From contig NZ_JAQQXQ010000014.1 in the NCBI RefSeq assembly GCF_028595285.1, positions 1 through 63,387 on the forward strand: a stretch of DNA of 63,387 nucleotides, read 5' to 3'. A program made the position numbers and the translations under genes. Position 1 is the stretch's first letter; every line of letters begins with the position of its first letter. The stretch is from Erythrobacter fulvus. Lineage in GTDB: Bacteria > Pseudomonadota > Alphaproteobacteria > Sphingomonadales > Sphingomonadaceae. Below are positions 34,881 through 43,988 of the stretch, piece by piece. The notes beneath the pieces are model-generated. The model saw nothing but the letters and a program-made list of their open reading frames with translations, had not been told where the DNA came from and searched no databases.

Positions 34881-36539
34881 TCAGGAGTTGGCCGCGCGCG
34901 GCAGGTCGCGCTTGGTCCCGGCTCCCTTTGCAGGTGGAAATGCGGCCGCCTTATCGGCTGACAGCTTGCCCTGCGCAGCGAGCCGCTGGCGCACTTTCTC
35001 GGCAGGTTCGGGCTTGCCGTAGAGATAGCCTTGCGCCTTCAGTCGCCCCATGGCGCGCAGCGCGGCGAGGATTTCCTGGTCTTCCACGCCTTCGGCGGTC
35101 AGGGGCAGGTCCAGCCCGCGGCCCATTGCGATGATCGCCTCGACAATCCGTGCCCGTCCCGTAGGCTCGCGCAGCTCGCTGATGAAGCTGCGGTCGATCT
35201 TGATCCGGTCGAACTGCAGGTGGCGCAGCTGTTCGAGACTGGAATAACCGGTGCCGAAATCGTCCAGACTGATCTGTACGCCCTGATTGCGGAGCGAGGT
35301 GATCATCGAACGGACCAGCCCGATATTCTCGTGCAGGCAGCTTTCGGTGATTTCGATTTCCAGTCGTGCGGGCGGGAAGTTGGCGGCGATCAGCTTTTTC
35401 AGCAGGCGCTGCGCAAACCACGGATCGCGCAATTGCACCGGCGAGATATTGATCGACAGTGACAGGCTTTCATCCCATTCGCGCGCATCGGCAAATGCCT
35501 GTTCCATCAGCTGTTCCGACAGCTGGGTGATGACCCCCATTTCCTCGGCGACCGGAATGAATATCTCCGGACTCACCAACCCGAGCTGTTCCGATTGCCA
35601 CCGCGCGAGCATCTCGAACCCGACCAGCTCGCCGCTGTCGATGTCGACCTGCTGTTCATAATAGGGCACGAATTCGCGCTGCAGCAATCCGCGGCGAATG
35701 CCGGTTTCCAGCTGATTGCGGAATCGGATCTCGTTTTCCATGCTGGCGTCGAACCAGAAGTGGCAGTTCCGCCCCTGCTTCTTGGCGTGGTAGAGCGCCA
35801 TATCTGCGCGGTGCATGAGCGTGGCGGCATCGGCGGCCCGATCGGTTAAATCGACCGCGTCTTCATTGGTTGCAATGCCGATCGAAATCGTCAGCTCGAC
35901 GATAATGTCGCGCACCTCCAGGGGTTCGCCGACACTGGCAAACAGGCGGACCACAAGATCCTCGATGCGGTCGTGATGGCCCGTCTGGAAGGGCATGACA
36001 AAGGCAAACTCGTCGCCGCCCAGACGCGCCAGCCGGGCTTCGCGCGGGAGCAGCTTGCGGATCTTTTCCGACAGCGCAACCAGCACCTCATCGCCGTAGA
36101 TATGTCCATACATGTCGTTGATCTGCTTGAAGTTGTCGAGATCGATCATGCAATAGACGATTGCCTCGCCGCGCTGCATTGCCCGCGCGTGCAGTTCTTC
36201 GGTGGCATCGATCATGCTGCGCCGGTTGAGGCAGTGCGTGAGCGGGTCGGTCGCTGCTAGCAGCCGCGCCTGTTGCTCGGCGTGACGACGCTCGGCGATC
36301 TCTGTGGTGAGTTCGCGGTAGCGCCGCCAGCCGAAGATAATCAGCGCGATATTCAACAGCAGAGCGCTGACGAGCAGCCTGTCGGGCATTGTCCCCGAGC
36401 CCATCAAGGCGAATACCGCATCGGGCACCACCGCCCCTCCGGTCGCTACCAGCAGGATGATAGCCGCCGCAGCAATACCGAGCGCCACGACGTCGCGTTC
36501 AGCGCGCTGCAGCGGGTTGTTTGATTCGTGCTCCGTCAA
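34881..36539 (-). CDS. Membrane-anchored GGDEF-EAL cyclic-di-GMP protein
   Basis: 552 aa, TTG start at 36539. Two N-terminal helices (about 18-40 and 52-70), then a GGDEF domain with an intact RLGGDEFAF active site, then an EAL-type domain. The EAL motif reads EML (GFEMLARW), a tolerated variant. Other catalytic positions are kept: NISPVQL, EITES, DDFGTGYSS, KIDRSFI, AEGVED. Both synthesis and breakdown of c-di-GMP are possible. A Lys/Ala/Pro-rich tail follows. It is divergent from the EVE gene. Confidence 0.92.
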   Translation of the reverse strand: MTEHESNNPLQRAERDVVALGIAAAAIILLVATGGAVVPDAVFALMGSGTMPDRLLVSALLLNIALIIFGWRRYRELTTEIAERRHAEQQARLLAATDPLTHCLNRRSMIDATEELHARAMQRGEAIVYCMIDLDNFKQINDMYGHIYGDEVLVALSEKIRKLLPREARLARLGGDEFAFVMPFQTGHHDRIEDLVVRLFASVGEPLEVRDIIVELTISIGIATNEDAVDLTDRAADAATLMHRADMALYHAKKQGRNCHFWFDASMENEIRFRNQLETGIRRGLLQREFVPYYEQQVDIDSGELVGFEMLARWQSEQLGLVSPEIFIPVAEEMGVITQLSEQLMEQAFADAREWDESLSLSINISPVQLRDPWFAQRLLKKLIAANFPPARLEIEITESCLHENIGLVRSMITSLRNQGVQISLDDFGTGYSSLEQLRHLQFDRIKIDRSFISELREPTGRARIVEAIIAMGRGLDLPLTAEGVEDQEILAALRAMGRLKAQGYLYGKPEPAEKVRQRLAAQGKLSADKAAAFPPAKGAGTKRDLPRAANS

Positions 36540-36747
36540 AACCGTCTGCCTCGCGAATAGCCGGATGCGACCGCTGCGGTCGGCACCCCGTGCGAACTCC
36601 TGCTGAATCGCAGAAAGCGCTAAAAATCAGGTTAATTGCGACAATTCCTTACGGTGGAATGGGGGTGGCAAGGGGCTTGGCGGCAAGGGGCGGAGCGGGC
36701 TATCGCACCCTTCCGATCCCGCATTTGCCGCAAGGAGAGCACCCGCC

Positions 36748-37161
36748 ATGGCCCGCCAATACTGGCTGATGAAGTCCGAACCCTTCAAGTACAGCTGGGA
36801 TGATCTCGTCGCCGAGGGGGAGGGCACGTGGGACGGGGTGCGCAATTATCAGGCGCGCAACAACCTAGCTGCAATGCAGGTAGGCGACGAGGCCTTCTTC
36901 TACCATTCGCGCGAGGGACTGGAGATCGTCGGCATCTGCACCATCAGCGTCGCCGGGATCACCGATCCGACCGACGAGACCGGCAAATGGGCGGCGGTGA
37001 AGGTAAAGCCCAAGGAGAAATTCGCCCACCCGGTATCGCTTACGGCGATCAAGGCCGAGCCCCGGCTGGCCGATATGCAGCTGATTCGTCAGTCACGCCT
37101 CTCGGTGTGCGGGGTAAGTCCTGAGGAATGGCGGGTGATTTGCGATATGGCGAAGGGGTGA
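36748..37161 (+). CDS. EVE domain-containing protein
   Basis: 137 aa, the whole protein is one EVE domain: MARQYWLMKSEPFKYSWDDL, then GVRNYQARNNL and FFYHSREGLEIVG. The fold is PUA-like and binds modified bases; eukaryotic THYN1 is a relative. In bacteria it occurs near tRNA-modification and stress genes. The ligand is unknown. SD AAGGAGA precedes the start. Confidence 0.93.
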   Translation: MARQYWLMKSEPFKYSWDDLVAEGEGTWDGVRNYQARNNLAAMQVGDEAFFYHSREGLEIVGICTISVAGITDPTDETGKWAAVKVKPKEKFAHPVSLTAIKAEPRLADMQLIRQSRLSVCGVSPEEWRVICDMAKG

Positions 37162-37293
37162 CTCCGCCTGCTTTCAACGCCTTGTCCCGCCTCGGGCACT
37201 GTCTGTCCTGCCACAACGGAACGATCGCCTTTGCCACCCATTGATGTCATGAAAAGCCAATAAATCCATTGGCTTGCAATATGGAGGACGATC

Positions 37294-37464
37294 ATGGGTG
37301 AACTCACCGACAAGATCAAAGGCACCGTCAAAGAAGCACTGGGCGAGGCCCGGCAGCAGTCCGACGATCCCAAGACCCGCGCCAAGGGCGTGGCCCAGGA
37401 ACTCGAAGGCAAGGCCGACAAGGCCAAGGGCGAGATCAAGGGCGCACTGGGCGACCGGATCTGA
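37294..37464 (+). CDS. CsbD family stress-response protein
   Basis: 56 aa. Starts MGELTDKIKGTVKEALGEAR and ends with KADKAKGEIKGALGDRI, the CsbD repeat pattern of charged amphipathic helices. GGAGG lies 9 nt upstream. Such proteins are abundant under general stress; biochemical role unknown. A strong hairpin follows. Confidence 0.92.
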   Translation: MGELTDKIKGTVKEALGEARQQSDDPKTRAKGVAQELEGKADKAKGEIKGALGDRI

Positions 37465-37492
37465 TCCGACACCTTTTGGCTGATTGCCATGC

Positions 37493-37525
37493 GAGGCCGC
37501 CTTCCCATCAGGGGAGGGCGGCCTC
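37493..37525. terminator. Bidirectional terminator between csbD and the TPP-enzyme gene
   Basis: Stem of 14 bp (37493-37506 with 37512-37525, one G-U pair) and a 5-nt loop. It sits between convergent genes that end at 37464 and 37547. Confidence 0.75.
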
Positions 37526-37546
37526 TCGCTGTTTACGGTCGCTTCG

Positions 37547-39244
37547 TCATGCGGCGGTGGCGTTCGCGCGGGCGCGCAGCCCGCTGATTGTTGCACCGCT
37601 GGCGGCGATCCATTCAAGATCGGTCTTGGCGTGGATCAGCCGCAGGCCTTTACGGTGCTTGGCTTCTTCCAGCGCGGCAATAAATTCAGCGGTGGTCTCC
37701 ACCTTCGCGCTCCAAGCGCCGTAGGCGGCGCCCAGCATGGCGAAATCGGGGTTGGCGAGCGCGGTGGCCGAGACGCGGCCCGGATATTCGCGCTCCTGAT
37801 GCATGCGGATCGTCCCGTAGGCACCATTGTCGACGACCACCACGATCAAGTTGGCGCCGTATTGCGCCGCCGTGGCCAGTTCCTGTCCGTTCATCAGGAA
37901 GTCGCCGTCACCCGCCACGGCGACCACGGCGCGATCCGGAAAGCGCAAGCTCGCGGCGACGGCGGCGGGCACCCCGTAACCCATCGCACCGCAGGTCGGC
38001 GCAAGCTGGCCGGGGAAGGCTTTGTAGCGCCAGTAGCGGTGCCACCACCCGGCGAAATTCCCCGCGCCGTTGCAGATGATCGTGTCATCGGGCAGCGCCT
38101 CGCGCATTGCCGCGACGCAGGCGGCGAGATCCATGGCCGCATCGGCAGGCGCGGGTGTAGCCCATTCCAGCCATTCGCGATGCGCCTCGCCCCCGGCATC
38201 GAAAGGAATGATCCCGTCATCCGCCCACAGCGCGGCGCTTTCGGCAAATTCGTCCATGCTACAGCACAGGGCCAGATCGGTGCGGTAGACGCGCCCGAGT
38301 TCTTCCGGGTCGGGATGGATATGGACGAGGATCTGTCCGGGGTGTTCGAGCGCCGGCACCTCATAACCGTCTGTGGTCGCCTCGCCCAGCCGCGCACCGA
38401 CCGCGATGACGAGATCGGCCTGTCTGACCCGTTCGAGCAGCTTGGGGTTCGGGCCGTAGCCGAGATTTCCGGCATAGACCGGGCAAGCGGGGGAGATCGC
38501 ATCCTGGCGCCGGAACGCGGTCGCCACTGGCAGGCCGATGCGTTCGGCGAATTGCTGGAAGTAATGGCGCGCCTTGGCGTTCCAGCCCGCGCCGCCGATG
38601 ATTGCGACAGGGCTGGCGGCATCGGCAATCAGGCCGAACAGCGCCTGCATCGCATCGGGACAGGCGGCCTGCGCGACGCGGTCGACAAAGGGGCGCGGTT
38701 CGAGCGTGGAGGGGACGTCCTCCACCAGCATATCTTCTGGCAGGGCGAGCACGACCGGCCCCGGTCGGCCGTTGATCGCGACCGCATAGGCTCGGGCGAC
38801 ATATTCGGGAATACGCGCCGGATCGTCGATCCGTGCCGCCCATTTGCAGATAGGGCCGAAGAAGGCTGGAAAATCCACTTCCTGAAACCCTTCGCGCCCC
38901 TGCATCCCGCGGGCTACATCGCCCACGAACAGGATCATCGGCTGCGAATCCTGGTGCGCCACATGCACGCCGATGCTGGCATTGGTCGCGCCCGGGCCGC
39001 GGGTGACGAAGGCGACGCCCGGCCGCCCCGTCATTGTGCCGTCGGCGCAGGCCATGTAGGCAACCCCGCCTTCCTGACGGCAGGTGACGACATCGATTTC
39101 GGGCCGTTCCGGCAGCGCGTCGAGCACGGCGAGAAAGCTTTCGCCCGGCACAGTGAAGATCCGCTCGCAGCCCTGAATGGCGAGGCATTCGACCAGCAGC
39201 GCCGCCGCGCTCTTACCGGTGTCTGTGCGCGTTTGATCAGGCAC
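37547..39244 (-). CDS. Thiamine-pyrophosphate enzyme, acetolactate synthase-like
   Basis: 565 aa, GTG start at 39244 with GGGAGAG upstream. Three-domain TPP fold: the catalytic Glu in VTCRQEGGVAYMACADG, a central domain, and the TPP/Mg motif GDGDFLMNGQEL near residue 450. It lacks a neighbouring ilvN regulatory subunit, so it is unlikely to be the biosynthetic IlvB. The 2-oxo acid substrate is not known. It stands alone, convergent with csbD. Confidence 0.85.
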   Translation of the reverse strand: MPDQTRTDTGKSAAALLVECLAIQGCERIFTVPGESFLAVLDALPERPEIDVVTCRQEGGVAYMACADGTMTGRPGVAFVTRGPGATNASIGVHVAHQDSQPMILFVGDVARGMQGREGFQEVDFPAFFGPICKWAARIDDPARIPEYVARAYAVAINGRPGPVVLALPEDMLVEDVPSTLEPRPFVDRVAQAACPDAMQALFGLIADAASPVAIIGGAGWNAKARHYFQQFAERIGLPVATAFRRQDAISPACPVYAGNLGYGPNPKLLERVRQADLVIAVGARLGEATTDGYEVPALEHPGQILVHIHPDPEELGRVYRTDLALCCSMDEFAESAALWADDGIIPFDAGGEAHREWLEWATPAPADAAMDLAACVAAMREALPDDTIICNGAGNFAGWWHRYWRYKAFPGQLAPTCGAMGYGVPAAVAASLRFPDRAVVAVAGDGDFLMNGQELATAAQYGANLIVVVVDNGAYGTIRMHQEREYPGRVSATALANPDFAMLGAAYGAWSAKVETTAEFIAALEEAKHRKGLRLIHAKTDLEWIAASGATISGLRARANATAA

Positions 39245-39422
39245 GTGAAACTCTCCCGTCTTGTCCGCTCCGGCCTCTACATCCGAGCGTGCAAGCGCGC
39301 AAACCACCGGTCATGCACAGGCGTGCACAGCCTGTCCCAAGCTGTGACAAGCAGTGCAGTGACGGTTCCCATTAGTTAAGGAAGTCTTAAAGTCGGATTC
39401 TCTTGGACGGGAGATTCGCCTG

Positions 39423-39614
39423 ATGCGCCGCAGCCTTGTTCTGACCGATGAAAGCGCCCGCCACTGGTTCCGCGCCAGCCTGCCGCCGCATGTGAAGCGC
39501 GATCTCTTTCCGATCCCGGCCGAAGACCTGTGGCGCCTGACGCTGGCCGACGTGCGCGGCTTTGCCAGCGTCTATGTTGCGGCGACGGCTGCGATCCTGA
39601 CCTTTATTATCTAG
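39423..39614 (+). CDS. Small conserved protein with a C-terminal membrane helix
   Basis: 63 aa. N-terminal soluble part (MRRSLVLTDESARHWFRASL), then a hydrophobic end (FASVYVAATAAILTFII). GGGAG lies about 10 nt upstream. It ends 4 nt inside the convergent MFS gene. No function recognised. Coding is supported by the ribosome binding site, position and coherent topology only. Confidence 0.6.
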   Translation: MRRSLVLTDESARHWFRASLPPHVKRDLFPIPAEDLWRLTLADVRGFASVYVAATAAILTFII

Positions 39615-40927
39615 GGCAGTTCGGGCCCACGCAGCGCCTCGAGCGCGTGCAGCTTGCGCGCCAGCTGGGCCGATAGCACGCACAGGAACAGGCTCAGCAG
39701 CAATTGCTCCTCGAGCGGGATGCCGAAATAGCCGAGCACCCCTGCGACGCCGGCACCCACCACCATGAACACCGACGAGATGAAGTTGTTGGCCGCGACC
39801 GAACGCGAGGCCTCGCTCTTTTCGACGCGTGTGGTCAGGAAGGCATATAGCGGCACCACGAACATGCCGCCGGCAATGGCGATCAGCAGAAGATTGGCGG
39901 TCAGCACCAGCGCCAGCGGCTGGCTGAGAAATTCGGTCACCGTGAACAGCTCGCCCTGCGGCGTCAGATCCCACATCCGGCACAGCAGGTAGAAAGTGAT
40001 CAGCAATCCGCCCAGAGCGATCACCGAAGGTGCCGAATAGCGCGCCGAGATATCGCCCTTCAGCAGCGCGTTGATCGACACCGAACCGATGGCGATCCCG
40101 GCCGAAAAGGCCACCAGCATCACCGCCGCAACCTGCTTGTCGGCCAGCAGCACGTTCTTGGCGAGCGGGATGAACTGCACCGAAAGGATCGCGGCGATGG
40201 CCCAGAAATAGCTGATCGCTAGCACCGAGTAACGCAATTCCAGATTGCCCATCGAGAACAGGATAAGCGATTTCGACGCGCGCAAGGGGTTCCAGTCGAC
40301 CTTGGTTTCGGTCGTCTCGGGCGGGGCAGGGGGTACCCAGCGGCATACGATATAGCCGACCAGTGCGATGGCGATCACTACAACGATGCTTGCCATGATC
40401 GGCATCACCCCGCCCAGGATCATCCCGACGAGGATCGCGACATAGGTGCCTGCTTCGACGAGGCCCGTTCCCGCCAGCACTTCATCCTTGTGCAGGTGCT
40501 GTGGCAGGATCGCGTATTTGATCGGGCCGAAGAAGGTCGAATGCACCCCCATCGCGAACAGCGCGACGAACATCAGCGGAATGGCAAGGCCTTCCACCGA
40601 AATCCCCCGCGCCGCCAATAGCAGGCCGGTGGCGCCGACCGACATGATGATGATCTCGGCAAACTTGATCCAGCGGATGATCCTGGTCTTGTCGCGCATG
40701 TCGGCAAGCTGGCCCGAGGTCGCCGAGAACAGCACGAAGGGCAGCACGAACAGCGCAGTGGCGACGCCGCTGATCAGCGTTTCCATCTCGGGCGAATCGT
40801 AGACCTGATAGACTACGAAAAGCACCATTGCGTTCTTGTAGAGATTGTCGTTGAGCGCGTTCAGCAACTGGGTCAGAAACAACGGCAGAAACCGCCGCTG
40901 GCGCATGAGATTGGTGGATGTGGTCAT
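39611..40927 (-). CDS. MFS transporter, LplT-like (lysophospholipid transport)
   Basis: 438 aa, twelve membrane helices. N-terminal FLPLFLTQLLNALNDNLYKNAM is characteristic of LplT and of the transporter part of Aas fusions, which flip lyso-phospholipids across the inner membrane for re-acylation. There is no acyltransferase fused or adjacent. Function inferred from that motif. It is divergent from pgsA, another phospholipid gene. Confidence 0.85.
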   Translation of the reverse strand: MTTSTNLMRQRRFLPLFLTQLLNALNDNLYKNAMVLFVVYQVYDSPEMETLISGVATALFVLPFVLFSATSGQLADMRDKTRIIRWIKFAEIIIMSVGATGLLLAARGISVEGLAIPLMFVALFAMGVHSTFFGPIKYAILPQHLHKDEVLAGTGLVEAGTYVAILVGMILGGVMPIMASIVVVIAIALVGYIVCRWVPPAPPETTETKVDWNPLRASKSLILFSMGNLELRYSVLAISYFWAIAAILSVQFIPLAKNVLLADKQVAAVMLVAFSAGIAIGSVSINALLKGDISARYSAPSVIALGGLLITFYLLCRMWDLTPQGELFTVTEFLSQPLALVLTANLLLIAIAGGMFVVPLYAFLTTRVEKSEASRSVAANNFISSVFMVVGAGVAGVLGYFGIPLEEQLLLSLFLCVLSAQLARKLHALEALRGPELP

Positions 40928-41092
40928 GCGGTTTCTGTGCCGGTGCTTCCCTGTGCGTTTGATGGGACATAGCGCCCAGCCGCATATTCACAAGCCTCGC
41001 GCTAGGGCACGCAGCGTCAGCCTAGACAGGGGAATGCTGGTGCAAGCGGTCTTTTGCACGCCGCCCGGTCGCGCTAGAGCGTGGGGGTAACG

Positions 41093-41701
41093 ATGCTGAA
41101 TCTGCCGAACATCCTCACCCTGTCTCGCATCTTCGCGGTGCCGCTGCTTGCCTTTTTCCTGTGGTGGCCGGAATGGCGGCTGGGCTACCTGATCGGGTTC
41201 GTGCTCTATACTGTGATCGCGATCACCGATTTTCTCGACGGCTATCTCGCGCGGGCGCAGGGCACGGTGTCGAAGATGGGTATCTTCCTTGATCCGATTG
41301 CCGACAAGATCATGGTTGCCGCCGTCATTCTGGTGCTGACTGCGCAAGGCTACCTACGCGGGCCATACGTGGGCGACATCCACGTGATCGCGGGCCTCGT
41401 GATCTTGGTCCGCGAAATCGCCGTGTCGGGGCTGCGGGAATTTCTGGGCGGGATTCAGGTATCGGTGCCGGTGTCGAAGCTCGCCAAATGGAAGACCACC
41501 TTCCAACTCGTCGCGTTGGGCGCGCTCATTCTTGGCGGCGCGGTGCACGGGCCGCCATGTCAGGCGGTGGGCGAAGGCTGCGGAACCATCGCGCAAAGCT
41601 GGGTGCATCTGGTCGGGCTCGTCAGCCTTTGGACCGCCGCTGTGCTGACTTGCGTCACCGGCTGGGATTACCTGCGGGTCGGCCTCAAGCATATGGATTG
41701 A
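41093..41701 (+). CDS. pgsA: CDP-diacylglycerol--glycerol-3-phosphate 3-phosphatidyltransferase
   Basis: 202 aa membrane enzyme that starts phosphatidylglycerol and cardiolipin synthesis. Start MLNLPNILTLSRI; signature DFLDGYLARAQG then GIFLDPIADK gives the full CDP-alcohol motif. ATG 41093 was preferred to GTG 41081. It draws on CDP-diacylglycerol from CdsA. Confidence 0.95.
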   Translation: MLNLPNILTLSRIFAVPLLAFFLWWPEWRLGYLIGFVLYTVIAITDFLDGYLARAQGTVSKMGIFLDPIADKIMVAAVILVLTAQGYLRGPYVGDIHVIAGLVILVREIAVSGLREFLGGIQVSVPVSKLAKWKTTFQLVALGALILGGAVHGPPCQAVGEGCGTIAQSWVHLVGLVSLWTAAVLTCVTGWDYLRVGLKHMD

Positions 41702-41741
41702 GGCTGGAAAAGGCTTTCAGGTTCGGGTTATATTGTCTCCT

Positions 41742-42083
41742 ATGGGATCGGATTCATCGCGCCAACCGGGCGCTTACGTGGGACAATTGGCAGATCATGC
41801 GCGCAAGCTTCAGAGCGAGGCGAAAAGCGCGATCGCGCAAGGTGACTATGCCCGCGCTTCGGCGCTAATCGGCGATGCTGAATTGCTGGCCGAAGATGTG
41901 AACGCGCTGGTCGATGATATCGAAGACCGCCAGACCGACAGCCTACTGGAACTTGCCGCGAACGATGCCGCCGGTTCGGCCAGGGCGCGCCGCCGCCGCA
42001 GCCGCTTCGGCGGGCCGGTGCGGCGGGTCGGCATGGCGCTGGGCACGGGTCTGGTGATGAGTTTCGCGCTGGTGGAGTGCTGA
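41742..42083 (+). CDS. Conserved hypothetical small protein
   Basis: 113 aa from ATG 41742. Alpha-helical, acidic middle (GDAELLAEDVNALVDDIEDRQ), then a basic cluster (SARARRRRSRF) and a short hydrophobic end (GMALGTGLVMSFALVEC). It follows pgsA by 40 nt on the same strand and may be cotranscribed. No known domain seen. Confidence 0.6.
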   Translation: MGSDSSRQPGAYVGQLADHARKLQSEAKSAIAQGDYARASALIGDAELLAEDVNALVDDIEDRQTDSLLELAANDAAGSARARRRRSRFGGPVRRVGMALGTGLVMSFALVEC

Positions 42084-42418
42084 GCGCGCCGTCGTCAGTT
42101 AGCCGGGTCTGTGCGACTCGGACGCGGCGAGCGGCATTTTGCCGCGGCGGAGACGGTGCAGCGAAACACTGCGCCGAACCGGCCATGCCGTAACGTCATC
42201 CCGCAAGCGCTGCAAATTCATGCTCTTGACATGAGTCTGCTAACCATGCGGAGCAAAGCTGGATTCGCCAACGGTCTTGACGTATACTTGTCATGCAGAA
42301 AGCTCCGCAGGCTTACTGTTAACGATCGACCTTAATCTCCTTCCCTAGAACAGGTCGCATGAATACTGCGGAGGTCTTTTGGGCCGATCATCCAGACGAA
42401 AATCGAAAGGATGATGGC
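42084..42418. other. Non-coding stretch upstream of an exported protein gene
   Basis: 335 nt. A 74-codon open frame at 42111 has no ribosome binding site or coherent composition and was not accepted. The right half is AT-richer, with TTGACA at about 42234 and TTGACG at about 42278 as possible -35 elements. No clear -10 could be fixed. Confidence 0.4.
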
Positions 42419-42931
42419 ATGCTTGGTAGAACGACATTGAGAGCGCTGGCTATGGCCGGGGCCGCAGGTATCTGCGGGATCTTGCTTGGGCCCGTGGTGG
42501 CATCGGCTTCACAACCCGGCGAAGACATCGTGGTCAGCCCCGGCAGCGCAATGCAGCACTGGCAGAGCGAAGCCTCGGCCCAGCTTGACCGGGCCCTGCG
42601 CCGGGCCGCGCCCACCCGGACCGACAACAAGAATGCGATCGTGCAGATCGCCTTCACGCGCGATGCGAACGGTCGGGCCACCGATCTGGAATTCGTCAAT
42701 CGCGAGGGTGGCTGGTTCGAACGCTCGACCGCCAAGCGTGCGGTGCGCAGCCTCGACAATCTTGACGAGGTTCCGGTGACGCAATCGGACGAGGTGTATT
42801 TTCTCGCGAACATCATCTTCGCCAACGATCAGCGCAGCCACGACCAGCTGAAGGACCGGTTGGCGCAGATGGAAACCGCACGTCTCGCTGAAAACAGCCC
42901 GCGGAGCCAGTATATCGCTCTGGGCTACTGA
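42419..42931 (+). CDS. Exported protein, TonB C-terminal-like
   Basis: 170 aa from ATG 42419. Signal peptide-like start (RALAMAGAAGICGILLGPVVASAS). The mature part has a TonB C-terminal-like pattern: VQIAFTRDANGRATDLEFVNREGG. It resembles short periplasmic energy-transduction-like proteins common in sphingomonads. There is no adjacent exbBD or receptor. Function unproven. Confidence 0.7.
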   Translation: MLGRTTLRALAMAGAAGICGILLGPVVASASQPGEDIVVSPGSAMQHWQSEASAQLDRALRRAAPTRTDNKNAIVQIAFTRDANGRATDLEFVNREGGWFERSTAKRAVRSLDNLDEVPVTQSDEVYFLANIIFANDQRSHDQLKDRLAQMETARLAENSPRSQYIALGY

Positions 42932-42943
42932 TCTGACGCTGCA

Positions 42944-42959
42944 GGCCGACTTGTCGGCC
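42944..42959. terminator. Short hairpin between convergent genes
   Basis: GGCCGAC (42944-42950) and GTCGGCC (42953-42959) form a perfect 7-bp stem with a 2-nt spacer. It lies 12 nt after the exported-protein stop and before the oxyR 3' end. No U run is present. Confidence 0.45.
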
Positions 42960-43081
42960 GGGCTACCGGTTTCGCCTGCCACTTCAGGCGACAAGCTCCG
43001 GTGTCGTATCGCTCGTGCTGCGGAGGCGTGGCGATGCGACGCCGGAGTATTGGTTTTCAGGGCTTCGGCCCGAACTATCGT

Positions 43082-43978
43082 TCAACCCGCGCGCAGTTCT
43101 TCCGCCAGCAGCTTGAAATCCGCCTCGCGCGGGGAATTTCGGCGCCATGCCAGCACGATTTCGCGCTTTGCGGTCGGGCTGTCGACCGGTCTTGCGACCA
43201 CCTTTGTTCCATTCAGGATCCCCGCCTCCAGCGCCATTTCCGGCAGCATGGTAAGCCCGAGGTCGTTATCGACCAGCTGAACCAGCGTGTGAAGGCTGGT
43301 GCCGATCATCGCCGCGCTGGTGCGCAATTCGCTGCGGGTGCAGGCGGCGAGTGCGTGATCGCGCAGGCAATGGCCATCTTCCAGCAGCAGCAGGCGCCCG
43401 GTATCGATCATCTCCGGCGGAATGCTCGCCGGCGGATCGCGCGGGTCGTCCTTGGGGAAGGCCACGAACAGGCGATCATCCGAAATATGTTCGATCGCCG
43501 CATCGCCGGTATCGAAGGGCAGGGCCAGCAGCACGCAATCGACCCGCCCGTGATGCAGCGATTCGAGCGCGTCCTGACTGGTTTCCTCGCGCAGCAGCAG
43601 CTTGAGTTCGGGCCGCTCGCGCTTCAATCGCGGCAACAGGCGCGGGAGCAGGAAGGGGGCGATCGTGGGGATCACGCTCATGCGCAATTCGCCCACCAGC
43701 GGCTTGCCCGCAGCCTGCACCAGATCGGCGAGTTCCTCGGCCTCTCGTAGCAGCCGGTTGGCCTTGGCCACCACCTGTTCGCCCAATGCGGTAAAGCGCA
43801 CCACCCGGCGCGATCGCTCGACCAGCGTCACGCCCAGCAGCGATTCCAGCTCGCGGATGCCGGCCGACAGCGTCGATTGCGACACGAAGCTGGCATCCGC
43901 CGCCCGCCCGAAATGGCCATGTTCGTGCAGCGCGACGAGATATTGCAGCTGCTTGATGGTGGGGAGATAGGTGCTCAC
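43082..43978 (-). CDS. oxyR: Hydrogen peroxide-inducible genes activator OxyR
   Basis: 298 aa LysR-type regulator, GTG start. Winged helix: FGRAADASFVSQSTLSAGIRELE. The peroxide-sensing cysteines are present at C204 and C213 (LEDGHCLRDHALAAC), nine residues apart as in E. coli C199/C208. This supports OxyR over a generic LysR. Located 10 nt after rnd on the same strand. No catalase or ahpC is beside it. Confidence 0.92.
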   Translation of the reverse strand: MSTYLPTIKQLQYLVALHEHGHFGRAADASFVSQSTLSAGIRELESLLGVTLVERSRRVVRFTALGEQVVAKANRLLREAEELADLVQAAGKPLVGELRMSVIPTIAPFLLPRLLPRLKRERPELKLLLREETSQDALESLHHGRVDCVLLALPFDTGDAAIEHISDDRLFVAFPKDDPRDPPASIPPEMIDTGRLLLLEDGHCLRDHALAACTRSELRTSAAMIGTSLHTLVQLVDNDLGLTMLPEMALEAGILNGTKVVARPVDSPTAKREIVLAWRRNSPREADFKLLAEELRAG

Positions 43979-43988
43979 GGCGCTGTCG

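Noticed and set aside
37190..37293. Possible EcfG general-stress promoter upstream of csbD
   Set aside because: A GGAAC -35 is present (in CAACGGAACGATCG) but the expected CGTT -10 at the right distance is missing.
42111..42335. 74-codon frame between two small genes
   Set aside because: No ribosome binding site, mixed composition, and it overlaps likely promoter sequence.
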